A DNA stretch of 64,000 nucleotides from Streptomyces violens (GTDB lineage Bacteria > Actinomycetota > Actinomycetes > Streptomycetales > Streptomycetaceae), in NCBI RefSeq assembly GCF_000717745.1, contig NZ_JOBH01000001.1:124001-188000 (forward strand). Reading direction: 5' to 3'. Both the position numbers and the translations under genes were made by a program. A model generated the notes under the pieces. The model had not been told where the DNA came from. It did not search any database and worked only from the letters and a program-made list of their open reading frames with translations. Below are positions 25,445-33,957 of the stretch, piece by piece. Every line of letters starts with the position of its first letter. Position 1 is the stretch's first letter.

Positions 25445-26868
25445 CCCCCATGACCCCAATGCCCGCCATGGCCCCCAAGACGCCCCTGCACCCGCCCAGG
25501 GCGCCGCACACCGCCGTTCCACCTCCCCATCCCCCGGTCCCCTTCTCCCTCGTGGACGAGATCTCCCGGCACTGCGCCCAGGAGGCCGAGCCGGAGACCG
25601 TGCACGTGGAGGTGCACCTGCCGGGAATCGTGGACCACCCGCGGCTGCGCGCCGCCTTCGGGCGGGCACTGGCGCGGCACCCGAGGGCGCTGCTGCGGCA
25701 GGCCCCCGTGCGCTGGTGGCACCGGCGCTACGTATGGGAGCCGACCGGCGCGCCGGGCCCGGCTCCGGTGTCCTTCTCCGGGGCGGACCCGGGGGCGCTG
25801 CGCCGCGCCCGGGAACGGGCACTTGCCGAGTGCCCGCCCCTGGACGCGGGCCCGCCCGTACGCCTGGCGGTGATCGAACAGGCCACCGCTACGGGCACCG
25901 GCACCGTACTGCTCCTCACCGCCCACCACACCGCGCTGGACGCCCCGTCCTGCCTGCGCCTGCTGGCGACCACCGCCGAGCTGTACGGCGGCGCGGCCAA
26001 CTCGCCCGCGCCGCCTCCCGTACGCGCCCCGGAGCCTGCCGCCCGACGCACCCGGAGGAGCGGCGCAGCACCCGTAAGCACCGCGCTGCGCCCTCCGGCC
26101 CGCATCACCCCCGCCCGTGCCGGCACGGCCCCCGGCAACGGCAACGGCATGGTGCTGACCGAACTTCCCATACCGGACCGCCCGCCCCGCACCCCCGGGA
26201 CGGCCCGGCCCGCGTACACGGTCAACGACCAACTCCTCGTGGCCGCCTTCCTGATGGTGACCCGCTGGAACCGCCTGCACGGCACCCGCGCCGCTCCCGT
26301 GGTGCTCACCATGCCGGTCGACGACCGGCCGCGCGGTACCGGGATGCCGCTCGGCAACGGGACCCGGCTGGTCTCCGTGCGCTTCGGACCGGCGGACCTC
26401 CGGGACGCGGCACCGGCCGCCGCCTCGGGGCCGCCGGACCCGGCGGCGGTCGCCCGGCTGCTGCGCCGCACCGCGGCCCGCACCCGCGCCCTCAAGGACA
26501 CGCCGGGCCGCCAACTGGGGCTCGCGGGCGCCGCCCTGACCGCCCCCGTGCTGCCGGTCGGCATACGGGCCGCCGTCACCCGCCGCGCGCGAGCCGCCGC
26601 CGCGCCCTGGACCTCCACCGCCTTGCTCTCCAACATCGGCCGGGTGCCGTACCCGTTCGACTTCGGTGACGCGGGCCGGGCCACCGGGGTGTGGTTCTCG
26701 GCGCCGGCCCGCATGCCACGCGGGCTGTCGCTCGCCACCGTCTCCGTCGGCGGCCGGATCCAGCTCACCCTGCGCTGGTCCCGGACGCTGCTGGACGACG
26801 CGGCGGGCGCCGCCCTGTGTGCGCTCTTCGGGGAGTCGTTGGCGGCGACCTCCTGGAGGAGCGCATGA
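25441..26868 (+). CDS. Condensation-domain / PapA-type acyltransferase
   Basis: A 475-residue protein of the CoA-dependent acyltransferase superfamily (NRPS condensation, PapA). The catalytic HHxxxD is intact as HHTALD (His162, His163, Asp167) in TAHHTALDAPS. Later segments VNDQLLVAAFLMVTRWN, VVLTMPVDDRP and a degenerate DFGW-like DFGDAGRATGVWF also fit. It is free-standing, not part of an NRPS, and the N-terminal ~35 residues are Pro/Met-rich. Coupled by ATGA overlaps to the AftD-like gene before it and the methyltransferase after it, it may acylate the surface glycolipid. Donor and acceptor are unknown. Confidence 0.78.
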   Translation: MTPMTPMPAMAPKTPLHPPRAPHTAVPPPHPPVPFSLVDEISRHCAQEAEPETVHVEVHLPGIVDHPRLRAAFGRALARHPRALLRQAPVRWWHRRYVWEPTGAPGPAPVSFSGADPGALRRARERALAECPPLDAGPPVRLAVIEQATATGTGTVLLLTAHHTALDAPSCLRLLATTAELYGGAANSPAPPPVRAPEPAARRTRRSGAAPVSTALRPPARITPARAGTAPGNGNGMVLTELPIPDRPPRTPGTARPAYTVNDQLLVAAFLMVTRWNRLHGTRAAPVVLTMPVDDRPRGTGMPLGNGTRLVSVRFGPADLRDAAPAAASGPPDPAAVARLLRRTAARTRALKDTPGRQLGLAGAALTAPVLPVGIRAAVTRRARAAAAPWTSTALLSNIGRVPYPFDFGDAGRATGVWFSAPARMPRGLSLATVSVGGRIQLTLRWSRTLLDDAAGAALCALFGESLAATSWRSA

Positions 26869-27617
26869 CTACGACAGGCGCACGGCACGGCCCCGGGGGC
26901 CTGCGGTACTTCTACGAGAGCCCGTTGGTGCCCGTCGCGTCCGGGGCCGAACGGGCACGGCGGCAGGCGCTGATGCTCGCGCGGGCGCTCGGCCCGGCCG
27001 ACGACAGGCGGCCCCCGGCCACGGTCCTCGATGTCGGCTGCGGCGACGGATCGGCGGCGGCCACCGCCGCGCCGTACCTGTCCGGTCACCGCCTCGTGGG
27101 CGTCGACTGGTCACAGGACGCGCTGCGCCGCGCGGCGACGCGCATCCCGTATGCCGTGCGCGGCGAACTCACCGGTGCCGGGCTGCCCTTCGGGGACGGC
27201 GTGGCCGACGCAGTGCTCTTCAGCGAGGTCATCGAGCACCTCCTGGACCCCGACGCCGCCCTCGACGAGTTGCACCGCGTCCTGCGTCCGGGCGGCCATC
27301 TGCTGCTCTCCACGCCCAACCTCGCCGCCTGGTACAACCGCGGCCTGCTGCTGGCCGGCGTGCAGCCGGTGTTCTCGGAGGTGAGCCTGCGCGGCATTCA
27401 CGGCCGCCCGGGCAGCCAGGTCGTCGGCCATCTGCGGCTCTACACCGCCCGTGCGCTGCGCGGTTTCCTGACGGCTGCCGGGTTCGAGGTCGTCCGGATG
27501 GCGGGGGCGCCGTACCACGATGTGCCGCGCCCGCTGCGGCCGCTGGACCGGGCGGCCTGCCGCGTACCGTCGCTGGCGTCCATCCTGCTGGTGCACGCCC
27601 GTCGGGCGGGGCGCTAG
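26865..27617 (+). CDS. Class I SAM-dependent methyltransferase
   Basis: A 250-residue methyltransferase with motif I TVLDVGCGDGSAAA near residue 54 and VLFSEVIEHLLDPDAALDEL, RPGGHLLLSTPN downstream, a pattern common in sugar- or lipid-modifying enzymes of surface polysaccharide clusters. The ATG at 26865 overlaps the previous stop as ATGA, with GGAGGAGCGC as ribosome binding site. It shares little with the methyltransferase at 20187 beyond the fold. Substrate unknown. Confidence 0.85.
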   Translation: MTTTGARHGPGGLRYFYESPLVPVASGAERARRQALMLARALGPADDRRPPATVLDVGCGDGSAAATAAPYLSGHRLVGVDWSQDALRRAATRIPYAVRGELTGAGLPFGDGVADAVLFSEVIEHLLDPDAALDELHRVLRPGGHLLLSTPNLAAWYNRGLLLAGVQPVFSEVSLRGIHGRPGSQVVGHLRLYTARALRGFLTAAGFEVVRMAGAPYHDVPRPLRPLDRAACRVPSLASILLVHARRAGR

Positions 27618-27706
27618 CCGTGCCGCGCGCGCCGTGGACCGGCACCCGCCGGCGAACGGCGGCCGGCGCCGTCCCGCCACCGCAACTCGTACGAGGGAGC
27701 TGGTAC

Positions 27707-27967
27707 ATGAAGCCGGACGATCCGCTGCTGCGCATACTCGCCTGTCCGCTCGACAAGGGACCGCTGGCCCTGATCGCCGAGGAGGGCGTGCTCTACAACC
27801 CCCGGCTGCGCCGCCGCTATCCGATCCTGGACGGCGTGCCGCAGTTACTGCCCACTTCGGGGGAGCAGGTCTCCCCCGAAGAGCACGAGCGGCTGCTGTC
27901 CCGTATGCAAGCGGCGGGCGGGGCACACGGTGCGGCGGGCGCCTCCGAAGGCGGGGCCCGGCCGTGA
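27707..27967 (+). CDS. Trm112 family protein
   Basis: An 86-residue Trm112/YcaR-like protein. The hallmark LLRILACPLDKGPLAL is at the N-terminus, followed by LRRRYPILDGVPQLLP. Trm112 proteins are small activators of methyltransferases in eukaryotes, and bacterial members often sit beside methyltransferase or glycosyltransferase genes. Here it lies between two methyltransferase genes, so it may be a partner of one of them (inference). The ATG at 27707 follows GAGGGAGC; its stop overlaps the next start as GTGA. Confidence 0.88.
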   Translation: MKPDDPLLRILACPLDKGPLALIAEEGVLYNPRLRRRYPILDGVPQLLPTSGEQVSPEEHERLLSRMQAAGGAHGAAGASEGGARP

Positions 27968-28797
27968 CGCTCGCCGCGCGGTTCGCCCCGCACCTCCCCC
28001 CGCGGCTGGTCTCCGCCGCCGCGACGCTGCTCTACCCGCGCTTCGAGCCCGAGCTGCGCCGGCTCTCCGACTTCTGCCGGCCCGGCGGCACCGCCGTGGA
28101 CGTGGGCGGCTGGTACGGGCCCTGGGCGCGGCATCTGGCGCGCCGCGCCGACCGGGTCGTCACCCTGGAGCCGGTGCCGCACCTGGCGCGGCTCCTGACG
28201 GCCGTGACGCCCGACAACGTCGAGGTGGTGCGGGCCGCGGCCGGCGACCGCTCGGGGACCGCCACGCTGTGGCTGGCCTCCGGAGGGCGCGGCGACCGCG
28301 GCGTCTCCTCACTGGTGCGCCGCCGGCTGCACCGCAGCGCCCTGGAGGTGCGCTGCGTGGCCCTGGACGATCTGGAGCTGTCCGACGTGACGATCATCAA
28401 GATCGATGTGGACGGCGCCGAACCGGAGGTGCTGCGCGGCGCCGAACGCACCGTCGAGCGGTACCGGCCCGCCCTCTTCGTGGAACTGGAGACCCGTATC
28501 CAGCCGCTCGGCCCGGTCCTGGAGTGGATCGCCGCGCGCGACTACAGAGGCTGGGTGCTGCCCGGGGACCGCTGGCTCCCCTTGGCCGCCTTCGACCTCC
28601 CGGGGCATCAGGCCCGCACGTCCTATGTGGCCGAGCACGGGCTGCTGCGCCGCACCCTGGTGCCGCACCGCCGCTACGTCAACTCCGTGCTCTTCCTGCC
28701 GCGCGGCCGCGGCCCCGGTGACCCCACGTACCGTACGAATCCGGCCGCCACCCGCCCCGTACTGCGCGACGATGTGCGGCATGAGCCCTACGGATGA
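27964..28797 (+). CDS. FkbM-family methyltransferase
   Basis: A 277-residue SAM-dependent methyltransferase of the FkbM family, often O-methylating sugars or polyketides. Motif I is AVDVGGWYGPW near residue 44, and the family signature IIKIDVDGAEPEVLRGA lies near residue 145. The GTG start overlaps the Trm112 stop as GTGA. The C-terminus overlaps the next start by 17 bases. Its presence makes a third methyltransferase in the cluster. Confidence 0.87.
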   Translation: MTLAARFAPHLPPRLVSAAATLLYPRFEPELRRLSDFCRPGGTAVDVGGWYGPWARHLARRADRVVTLEPVPHLARLLTAVTPDNVEVVRAAAGDRSGTATLWLASGGRGDRGVSSLVRRRLHRSALEVRCVALDDLELSDVTIIKIDVDGAEPEVLRGAERTVERYRPALFVELETRIQPLGPVLEWIAARDYRGWVLPGDRWLPLAAFDLPGHQARTSYVAEHGLLRRTLVPHRRYVNSVLFLPRGRGPGDPTYRTNPAATRPVLRDDVRHEPYG

Positions 28798-29428
28798 GCC
28801 CGGAACCCCACGCGAGCCGCGGAGCCGGCTGCAGGAGCCCGCAGGAGGGCCGCAGGGGCCGCTCGGCGTGCCGGGCCGGCTCGGCTTCCAGCTGGTCCTG
28901 CTGCGCCGGATGGCGGACCACCAGCCGGGCCTGGTGGAGGACGCGCTGCGCACTCTGGGCGTGACCCGCCCGGAGATGCGCGAGGCCAACCGCCGCTGGC
29001 AGGCGATGAGCCGCTCGCCCCGGTCGCGCGGCGCCCTGCAGCGGTACCGCTCGGTCCTGGGCCCTCCGGAGACCGACACCGCCCGCCGGGTGGGCGACCT
29101 GACGTGCCGGGCGCTGACCTGGCCGGTACCTCTCTGGCCCGGTCTGTGCTTCGAGGTGCTGGCCGCACCCGGGGGCGCGGTGTGGAACGAGTGGCTGGTC
29201 CGCGCACCGGGTGCGTCGGGTCCGGTACTCCGTACGGCCGACGACCTGGTGCCGTGGTCCTGCACCGTCGACGAGGTCGCACGCGCGTTCCCCCCGGCCC
29301 GCCCGATGGAGGGCTCGGCGCCCACCCGCTGGCGGCTGGCTTTCACCGCTCCGGACACCCCCTCCGGCCGCCCCGAGCCACGGGTCGCGGAGTTCACCTG
29401 GGGCCTGCTGCAACGGCTGCTGGACTGA
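28781..29428 (+). CDS. Hypothetical protein of the surface-glycan cluster
   Basis: A 215-residue protein I do not recognise. It has a Pro/Gly-rich start (residues 1-35), a basic helical middle (RRMADHQPGLVEDALRTLGVTRPEMREANRRWQ in sense) and a mixed C-terminal half with several Trp residues (LTWPVPLW, WNEWLV, VPWSC). No signal peptide, membrane helix or metal motif is visible. It starts 17 bases inside the FkbM gene, so it belongs to the same operon. The next gene is an mbl-type actin homologue 130 bases downstream. Confidence 0.65.
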   Translation: MSPTDEPGTPREPRSRLQEPAGGPQGPLGVPGRLGFQLVLLRRMADHQPGLVEDALRTLGVTRPEMREANRRWQAMSRSPRSRGALQRYRSVLGPPETDTARRVGDLTCRALTWPVPLWPGLCFEVLAAPGGAVWNEWLVRAPGASGPVLRTADDLVPWSCTVDEVARAFPPARPMEGSAPTRWRLAFTAPDTPSGRPEPRVAEFTWGLLQRLLD

Positions 29429-29558
29429 CCCGGAGCACGGCGCGGCGCCACTCGCACGGCCCCGTTCAGCGGGCAGCCGGACGCGTACGGCAGAAGGATG
29501 ACGGTCGAGAGGTGTGCTGCCGCTCCTGCCCCTATCGGCCCACCCGCGGAGGAATCCC

Positions 29559-30590
29559 ATGACCACCAGCGTTGGGCAGCTGCGTCGTTGCTCGGTCGCC
29601 GTCGACCTCGGCGCGGCGCGCACCCGGGTGTACGTGAAGAACCACGGCCTGATCGTGGACGAACCGACCGTCACAGCCGTCAACAGCCGTACCGGCGCGC
29701 TCATAGCCGTCGGCGGCCGCGCCGAGTACATGGCGGGCCGGACCCCCGACCACATCCGGGTGGTCCGCCCGGTCTGCCACGGCACCATCGTGGACATCGA
29801 GATGGCCCAACGGCTGCTGCGACAGCTCGTGGGCGACAAACTGCGCCGCGCGTGGCGGCGCAAACCCACCATGCGGGCGGCGGTCTGCCTGCCCGCCGGG
29901 AGCGAGCCGCTGACCCAGCGGGCCGCCGTGGAGACGCTCACCGGGCTCGGCGCCCGGCGGGTGGAACTGGTCGACACGATGGTGGCCGCCGCCGTCGGCT
30001 GCGGACTGCCGGTCGAACAGCCGGAAGCGACGATGATCGTGGTCTGCGGAGCAGGCACGACACAGGTCGCCGTGTTGTCCCTCGGGTCCATCGTGGCCTC
30101 CGAGACCGTCCCCGTAGGCGGCGAGGCCGTCGACCACGCCGTCGTACAGCATCTGCGGCTGCACCACGAGCTGATGGTGGCCAGCCAGAACATCCGTCCG
30201 CTGCACCTGGCGCTCGCCGGTGACGACGGCCCCGAAACGGCCCCGGTGGAGGTGCACGGCCGCGACGTGGCCAGCGGCGAGGCCCGCTGCGTCCTGGTGG
30301 AGCCCGAACGCGTACGGCGCGCCATCGCCGCCCGGCTCACGGGCGTCCTCGACGGCATCAGTGAGGTGCTGCGGCGCTGCCCGCCCGACCTGGTCGCCGA
30401 CCTCGCCGAGCGCGGCATCATGCTGGCCGGCGGCAGCGCGCTGATCCCGGGCCTGGAGCCGATGATCCGGCAGGGCACGATGATGCCCGTCCAGGTGGCC
30501 GAGCGCCCGGACACCTGCGCCGTACAGGGGCTGGCCGCGATGATCGAGGGCCATGTCTCCCCTCTGGAGCTGGCGCCGCTGACCCCCTGA
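29559..30590 (+). CDS. mbl: MreB/Mbl-family actin-like protein with degenerate ATPase site
   Basis: A 343-residue bacterial actin homologue. Phosphate-1 (VAVDLGAARTRVYVKNHG), the GRDVASGEAR loop and adenosine motif LAGGSALIPGLEPMI are clear. Phosphate-2 reads IVVCGAGTTQVAVLSLG, where the usual Asp is Val162, and the usual E-E-P catalytic segment is VDTMVAAAVG. ATP hydrolysis is therefore doubtful. MreB-like proteins organise spore-wall synthesis in Streptomyces, where a second, shorter homologue is called Mbl. The ATG at 29559 follows GGAGGAATCCC, a strong site. It has its own terminator and stands just after the surface-glycan operon. Confidence 0.82.
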   Translation: MTTSVGQLRRCSVAVDLGAARTRVYVKNHGLIVDEPTVTAVNSRTGALIAVGGRAEYMAGRTPDHIRVVRPVCHGTIVDIEMAQRLLRQLVGDKLRRAWRRKPTMRAAVCLPAGSEPLTQRAAVETLTGLGARRVELVDTMVAAAVGCGLPVEQPEATMIVVCGAGTTQVAVLSLGSIVASETVPVGGEAVDHAVVQHLRLHHELMVASQNIRPLHLALAGDDGPETAPVEVHGRDVASGEARCVLVEPERVRRAIAARLTGVLDGISEVLRRCPPDLVADLAERGIMLAGGSALIPGLEPMIRQGTMMPVQVAERPDTCAVQGLAAMIEGHVSPLELAPLTP

Positions 30591-30615
30591 AGCGCGCACG
30601 GCCTCATACAGACGG

Positions 30616-30649
30616 CGGAGCCCGCGTGCCAGAAGGCGCGCGGGCTCCG
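30616..30649 (+). terminator. Hairpin terminator after the mbl-type gene
   Basis: An 11-bp perfect stem (30616-30626 with 30639-30649) continues inward with GCC-AGAA-GGC. It starts 25 bases after the mbl stop. Confidence 0.75.
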
Positions 30650-30666
30650 TACGTATGCAGCGAGGG

Positions 30667-30689
30667 CCGGACCCCTTCAGGGGGTCCGG
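30667..30689 (-). terminator. Hairpin over the histidine phosphatase stop codon
   Basis: A 9-bp stem (30667-30675 with 30681-30689) encloses the end of the phosphatase gene, whose stop is at 30677-30679. It probably terminates the trxA-phosphatase transcript. Confidence 0.55.
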
Positions 30690-31273
30690 GTGTTCCAGGC
30701 CACCACCGCGGGGCGGTCGTGTTCCGTGCCGAGCACGCCGATCGCCCCCGTCTCGAAGGTGAACAGCGCGCCTGCGGACGCCGGCAGCCCCAGCTGCCGG
30801 GCCGCCAGCACGCGCAGGAAGTGCGCGTGCCCGACCAGCGCGACGTCCCCGTCGGCCGCGGCCCGGCGCGGCGCCAGCCGGGCCAGTACGCGGTCGGCGC
30901 GCGCCCCCACCTGCTCGGGCGTCTCGCCCGGGTGCCCCTCGGGGCCGGGGGCGACGCCGTCGGTGAACAGGAACCACTCGGGGCGGGTCCGGTGGATGTC
31001 CGCCGTGCGCACGCCTTCGTAGCCGCCGTAGTCCCACTCCACCAGGTCGCTGTCGACCTCGGCGTCGGTGAGACCGGCCAGCTCGGCGGTCCTGCGGGCC
31101 CGGATCATCGGGCTGACCAGCGTCAGCGCGACTTTCCGGGCGGCGAGCAGCGGGCCCAGTTCACGGGCCTGCTCGACGCCGCGCTCGGTGAGGGGAAGAT
31201 CGGTCCAGCTGGTGTGCTGACCCGAACGGCTCCACTCCGTCTCACCGTGCCGGATCAGCAGGAGTTCACTCAC
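30677..31273 (-). CDS. Histidine phosphatase family protein
   Basis: A 198-residue phosphoglycerate-mutase-like phosphatase. The catalytic RHG (Arg8-His9-Gly10 in LLLIRHGETEW) is at the N-terminus; DLPLTERGVEQARELG, VSPMIRARRTAEL and DVALVGHAHFLRV give the other active-site residues. The GTG start overlaps the thioredoxin stop by eight bases, so both genes are coupled. Substrate unknown; such proteins include alpha-ribazole phosphatase-like and phosphosugar phosphatases. Confidence 0.88.
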   Translation of the reverse strand: MSELLLIRHGETEWSRSGQHTSWTDLPLTERGVEQARELGPLLAARKVALTLVSPMIRARRTAELAGLTDAEVDSDLVEWDYGGYEGVRTADIHRTRPEWFLFTDGVAPGPEGHPGETPEQVGARADRVLARLAPRRAAADGDVALVGHAHFLRVLAARQLGLPASAGALFTFETGAIGVLGTEHDRPAVVAWNTRTP

Positions 31274-31649
31274 CGCCGCCCTGCTGCTCCTTCTGGGCCT
31301 CCTCGACGGACGCGCGGACCTCGTCCATGTCCAGGTTGCGGGCCTGGCCGATGACGTCCTCCAGGGCCTCCTCGGGGAGCGCGCCCGGCTGCGAGAAGAC
31401 CGCGATGTTGTCCCGGACGATCATCACCGTGGGGATCGACTGGATCTGGAAGGCCGCGGCCAGCTCCGGCTGCGCCTCGGTGTCGACCTTGGCGAAGATC
31501 AGGTCCTCGTGCTTCTCGGAGGACTTCTCGAAGACCGGCGAGAACTGCTTGCACGGACCGCACCACTCGGCCCAGAAGTCGATGAGGACGAAGTCGTTCC
31601 CGGAGACGATCTCGTCGAAGTTGTCCTTGGTGAGCTCTACCGTGCTCAT
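31266..31649 (-). CDS. trxA: Thioredoxin
   Basis: A 127-residue thioredoxin. The active site is WCGPC with Cys30 and Cys33 in DFWAEWCGPCKQF, and the cis-proline lies in IQSIPTVMIV. The usual ~108-residue domain is followed by an acidic Glu/Gln-rich tail (DEVRASVEEAQKEQQGGGE). The start is the ATG at 31649 with AGGGAAAG upstream; the longer frame is not coding. It heads a two-gene unit with the histidine phosphatase. The 267-base gap upstream must contain its promoter, but I see no clear SigR-type site. Confidence 0.92.
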   Translation of the reverse strand: MSTVELTKDNFDEIVSGNDFVLIDFWAEWCGPCKQFSPVFEKSSEKHEDLIFAKVDTEAQPELAAAFQIQSIPTVMIVRDNIAVFSQPGALPEEALEDVIGQARNLDMDEVRASVEEAQKEQQGGGE

Positions 31650-31916
31650 GTGCTTTCCCTGCTTCCGGTCCGGTCGTCGGTGTTCAGCCGCGTCAACGGG
31701 AGACGCGGAGGGGCGTATTCCACCAGGGTGTCCCACATACCGTGCTCCGCATCCCGCGCCACGCGGCCGTCCGGCACCCCTGCCCACGTTGCGCCGTCCT
31801 AGACATACGCATTCGGCCCGATCGGGAAAGGGCCGACGCCCGGGCGTGTCGCGCCCCCGACACAGGGGGCGGCCCGTGCCGCAGCACCAGGTGGTGAGCG
31901 CCGCGCCCTGGGGTGG

Positions 31917-32534
31917 TCAGCCCCGCTGCACCCGTAGGCCGTCGAAGACCATCGTGGCCAGCGCGTCGGCCAGTGTCGGTACGGACAGCCCGCCGTCCGG
32001 GCGGTACCACTCGATCAAGGAATTGACCGTGCCGAACAGCAGCCGGCTGATCAGCCCCGGGTCGATGTCACCGCGTACCCCGCCCTCGGCCGCCGCCTGC
32101 CGCACCAGCTCCGCGACCCGGTGATCGAAGTCACGCCGCCGCTCCAGGGCCCGCTTCTCCGCCTCGCTGTTCCCGTGCACGCGCAGCAGCAGCGTCACGT
32201 AGGGCAGCTCGGCGGCCAGGGTCTCGACGCTGCGCCGTACGGTGTGCTCCAGGCGGGCCGTGGCGTCCGCGTGGTCGCCGCACGGCTCGTCGAGTACGGC
32301 GAAGAGCGCGTCCAGGGCCCGGCCGACGGCCAGGTCGAGCAGTTCTTCCTTGCCGGACACGTGGTGGTAGATGGAGGACTTGCTGATGCCCAGCCTGCGG
32401 GCCAGCTCCTCCATGCCGGTGCCGTCGTAACCGCGCTCATTGAACACCGCGACCGCGACCTCCACGAGGGAGTCGCGGTCGTAGGTGGTCCGGCCCTGCC
32501 GTGCCCCCGGGTTCCGGTCGGGTCGTCTGATCAT
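31917..32534 (-). CDS. paaR: TetR-family regulator of phenylacetate catabolism (probable PaaR)
   Basis: A 205-residue TetR-family repressor. The helix-turn-helix lies at about residues 35-55 (EELARRLGISKSSIYHHVSGKEELLDLAV). The start is the ATG at 32534. It is the last gene of the paaI-paaK-regulator unit, and matching palindromes stand in front of both paa transcription units, so it is the obvious candidate to bind them, with phenylacetyl-CoA as likely inducer. That assignment is by context and by analogy with TetR-type PaaR proteins. Confidence 0.82.
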   Translation of the reverse strand: MIRRPDRNPGARQGRTTYDRDSLVEVAVAVFNERGYDGTGMEELARRLGISKSSIYHHVSGKEELLDLAVGRALDALFAVLDEPCGDHADATARLEHTVRRSVETLAAELPYVTLLLRVHGNSEAEKRALERRRDFDHRVAELVRQAAAEGGVRGDIDPGLISRLLFGTVNSLIEWYRPDGGLSVPTLADALATMVFDGLRVQRG

Positions 32535-32602
32535 GCCCTCACTGTGACACGGGGTGCGTCCCGGTACGGCCGGCGGGCGCCCCGTACCGGGGCGGGCGGG
32601 CA

Positions 32603-33952
32603 TCAGCCCCGTTCGCGCACGTCCACGATGCGCTTGAGCTTGCCGACCGAGCGCTCCAGCGTCTCCGGGTCGACGATGTCGACGCTCACGGTCACCCCGA
32701 CGCCGTCCTTGACGCCCTTGGCGATCGACGCCGCGGCCGCCGCACGGGCCTCCGTACCGGCATCGGCGCGCGCCTCGACCCGTACGGTCAGATGGTCCAT
32801 CCGGCCGCGCCGGGAGAGCTGGAGCTGGAAGTGCGGGGCGACCCCGGGGGTGCGCAGCACGATCTCCTCGATCTGGGACGGGAAGAGGTTCACCCCGCGC
32901 AGGATGATCATGTCGTCGCAGCGCCCGGTGACCTTCTGGATGCGGCGGAAGTTCGGGCGGGCCGTGCCGGGCAGCAGCCGGGTGAGGTCGCGGGTGCGGT
33001 ACCGGATGACCGGCAGCGCCTCCTTGGTCAGCGAGGTGAACGTCAGCTCGCCCTCCTCGCCGTCGGGCAGCGCCTCTCCGGTGACCGGGTCGACGACCTC
33101 GGGGAAGAAGTGGTCCTCCCAGACGTGCAGCCCGTCCTTGGTGTCCACGCACTCCTGTGCCACGCCCGGGCCGATGACCTCGGACAGGCCGTAGATGTCG
33201 ACCGCGTGGATGTCCATCCGCTCCTCGATCTCACGGCGCATCTCCTCGGTCCACGGCTCGGCACCGAAGATGCCGATCTCCAGGGAGGTCGTACGGGGGT
33301 CGACGCCCTGCCGCTCGAACTCGTCGAGGAGGGTGAGCATGTACGAGGGCGTGACGAGGATGATCTCGGGCCGGAAGTCCTGGATGAGCTGGACCTGACG
33401 GGCGGTCATGCCGCCGGAGGCGGGGATCACCGTGCAGCCGGCCCGCTCGGCACCGTAGTGCGCGCCGAGTCCGCCGGTGAACAGGCCGTACCCGTAGGAG
33501 TTGTGGACCTTGTGGCCCGGGCGGCCGCCGGCCGCGCGGATCGAGCGGGCGAACACGTCCGCCCACATGTCCAGGTCGGCCTCGGTGTACCCGACGACGG
33601 TGGGGCGGCCCGTCGTTCCGCTGGAGGCGTGCAGGCGGCGGACGTCCGCCATGGGCACGGCGAACATCCCGAAGGGGTACGTGTCGCGCAGATCGGCCTT
33701 GGTGGTGAAGGGGAAGCGCGCCAGATCCGCCAGGCTGCGGCAGTCCTCGGGGCGGACGCCGGCCGCGTCGAACTTCTTGCGGTACAGCTCCACGTTGTCG
33801 TACGCGTGCCGCAGCGTGGCCTGAAGGTTCTTGAGCTGCTGTGCCCGCAGTTCGTCGCGGCTCAGCCGCTCGCCCGCGTCCAGGAGCTCGTCGGGGAGCG
33901 GGGTACCGGTCTTCCGGCGCTCGGCCGCCGCGGCCGTCGGATTGCTGACCAT
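32603..33952 (-). CDS. paaK: Phenylacetate-CoA ligase
   Basis: A 449-residue adenylate-forming enzyme that activates phenylacetate to phenylacetyl-CoA with ATP, the first step of the paa pathway. AMP-binding motifs are present: LHASSGTTGRPTVVGYT, YGLSEVIGPGVAQEC, IRYRTRDLTRLL and GRCDDMIILRGVNLFPSQIE. The length is typical. The ATG at 33952 lies nine bases after GGAGGA; an upstream ATG at 33961 overlaps the paaI stop as ATGA but leaves no room for that site. It is followed by the TetR gene after 68 bases. Confidence 0.93.
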   Translation of the reverse strand: MVSNPTAAAAERRKTGTPLPDELLDAGERLSRDELRAQQLKNLQATLRHAYDNVELYRKKFDAAGVRPEDCRSLADLARFPFTTKADLRDTYPFGMFAVPMADVRRLHASSGTTGRPTVVGYTEADLDMWADVFARSIRAAGGRPGHKVHNSYGYGLFTGGLGAHYGAERAGCTVIPASGGMTARQVQLIQDFRPEIILVTPSYMLTLLDEFERQGVDPRTTSLEIGIFGAEPWTEEMRREIEERMDIHAVDIYGLSEVIGPGVAQECVDTKDGLHVWEDHFFPEVVDPVTGEALPDGEEGELTFTSLTKEALPVIRYRTRDLTRLLPGTARPNFRRIQKVTGRCDDMIILRGVNLFPSQIEEIVLRTPGVAPHFQLQLSRRGRMDHLTVRVEARADAGTEARAAAAASIAKGVKDGVGVTVSVDIVDPETLERSVGKLKRIVDVRERG

Positions 33953-33957
33953 GCTGC

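Noticed and set aside
20816..25822. A 1668-codon open frame on the minus strand, the longest in the window
   Set aside because: It runs antisense to the AftD-like gene and its neighbours, has a Arg/Gly/Pro-rich composition without any domain, and is explained by the scarcity of stop codons opposite high-GC coding DNA.
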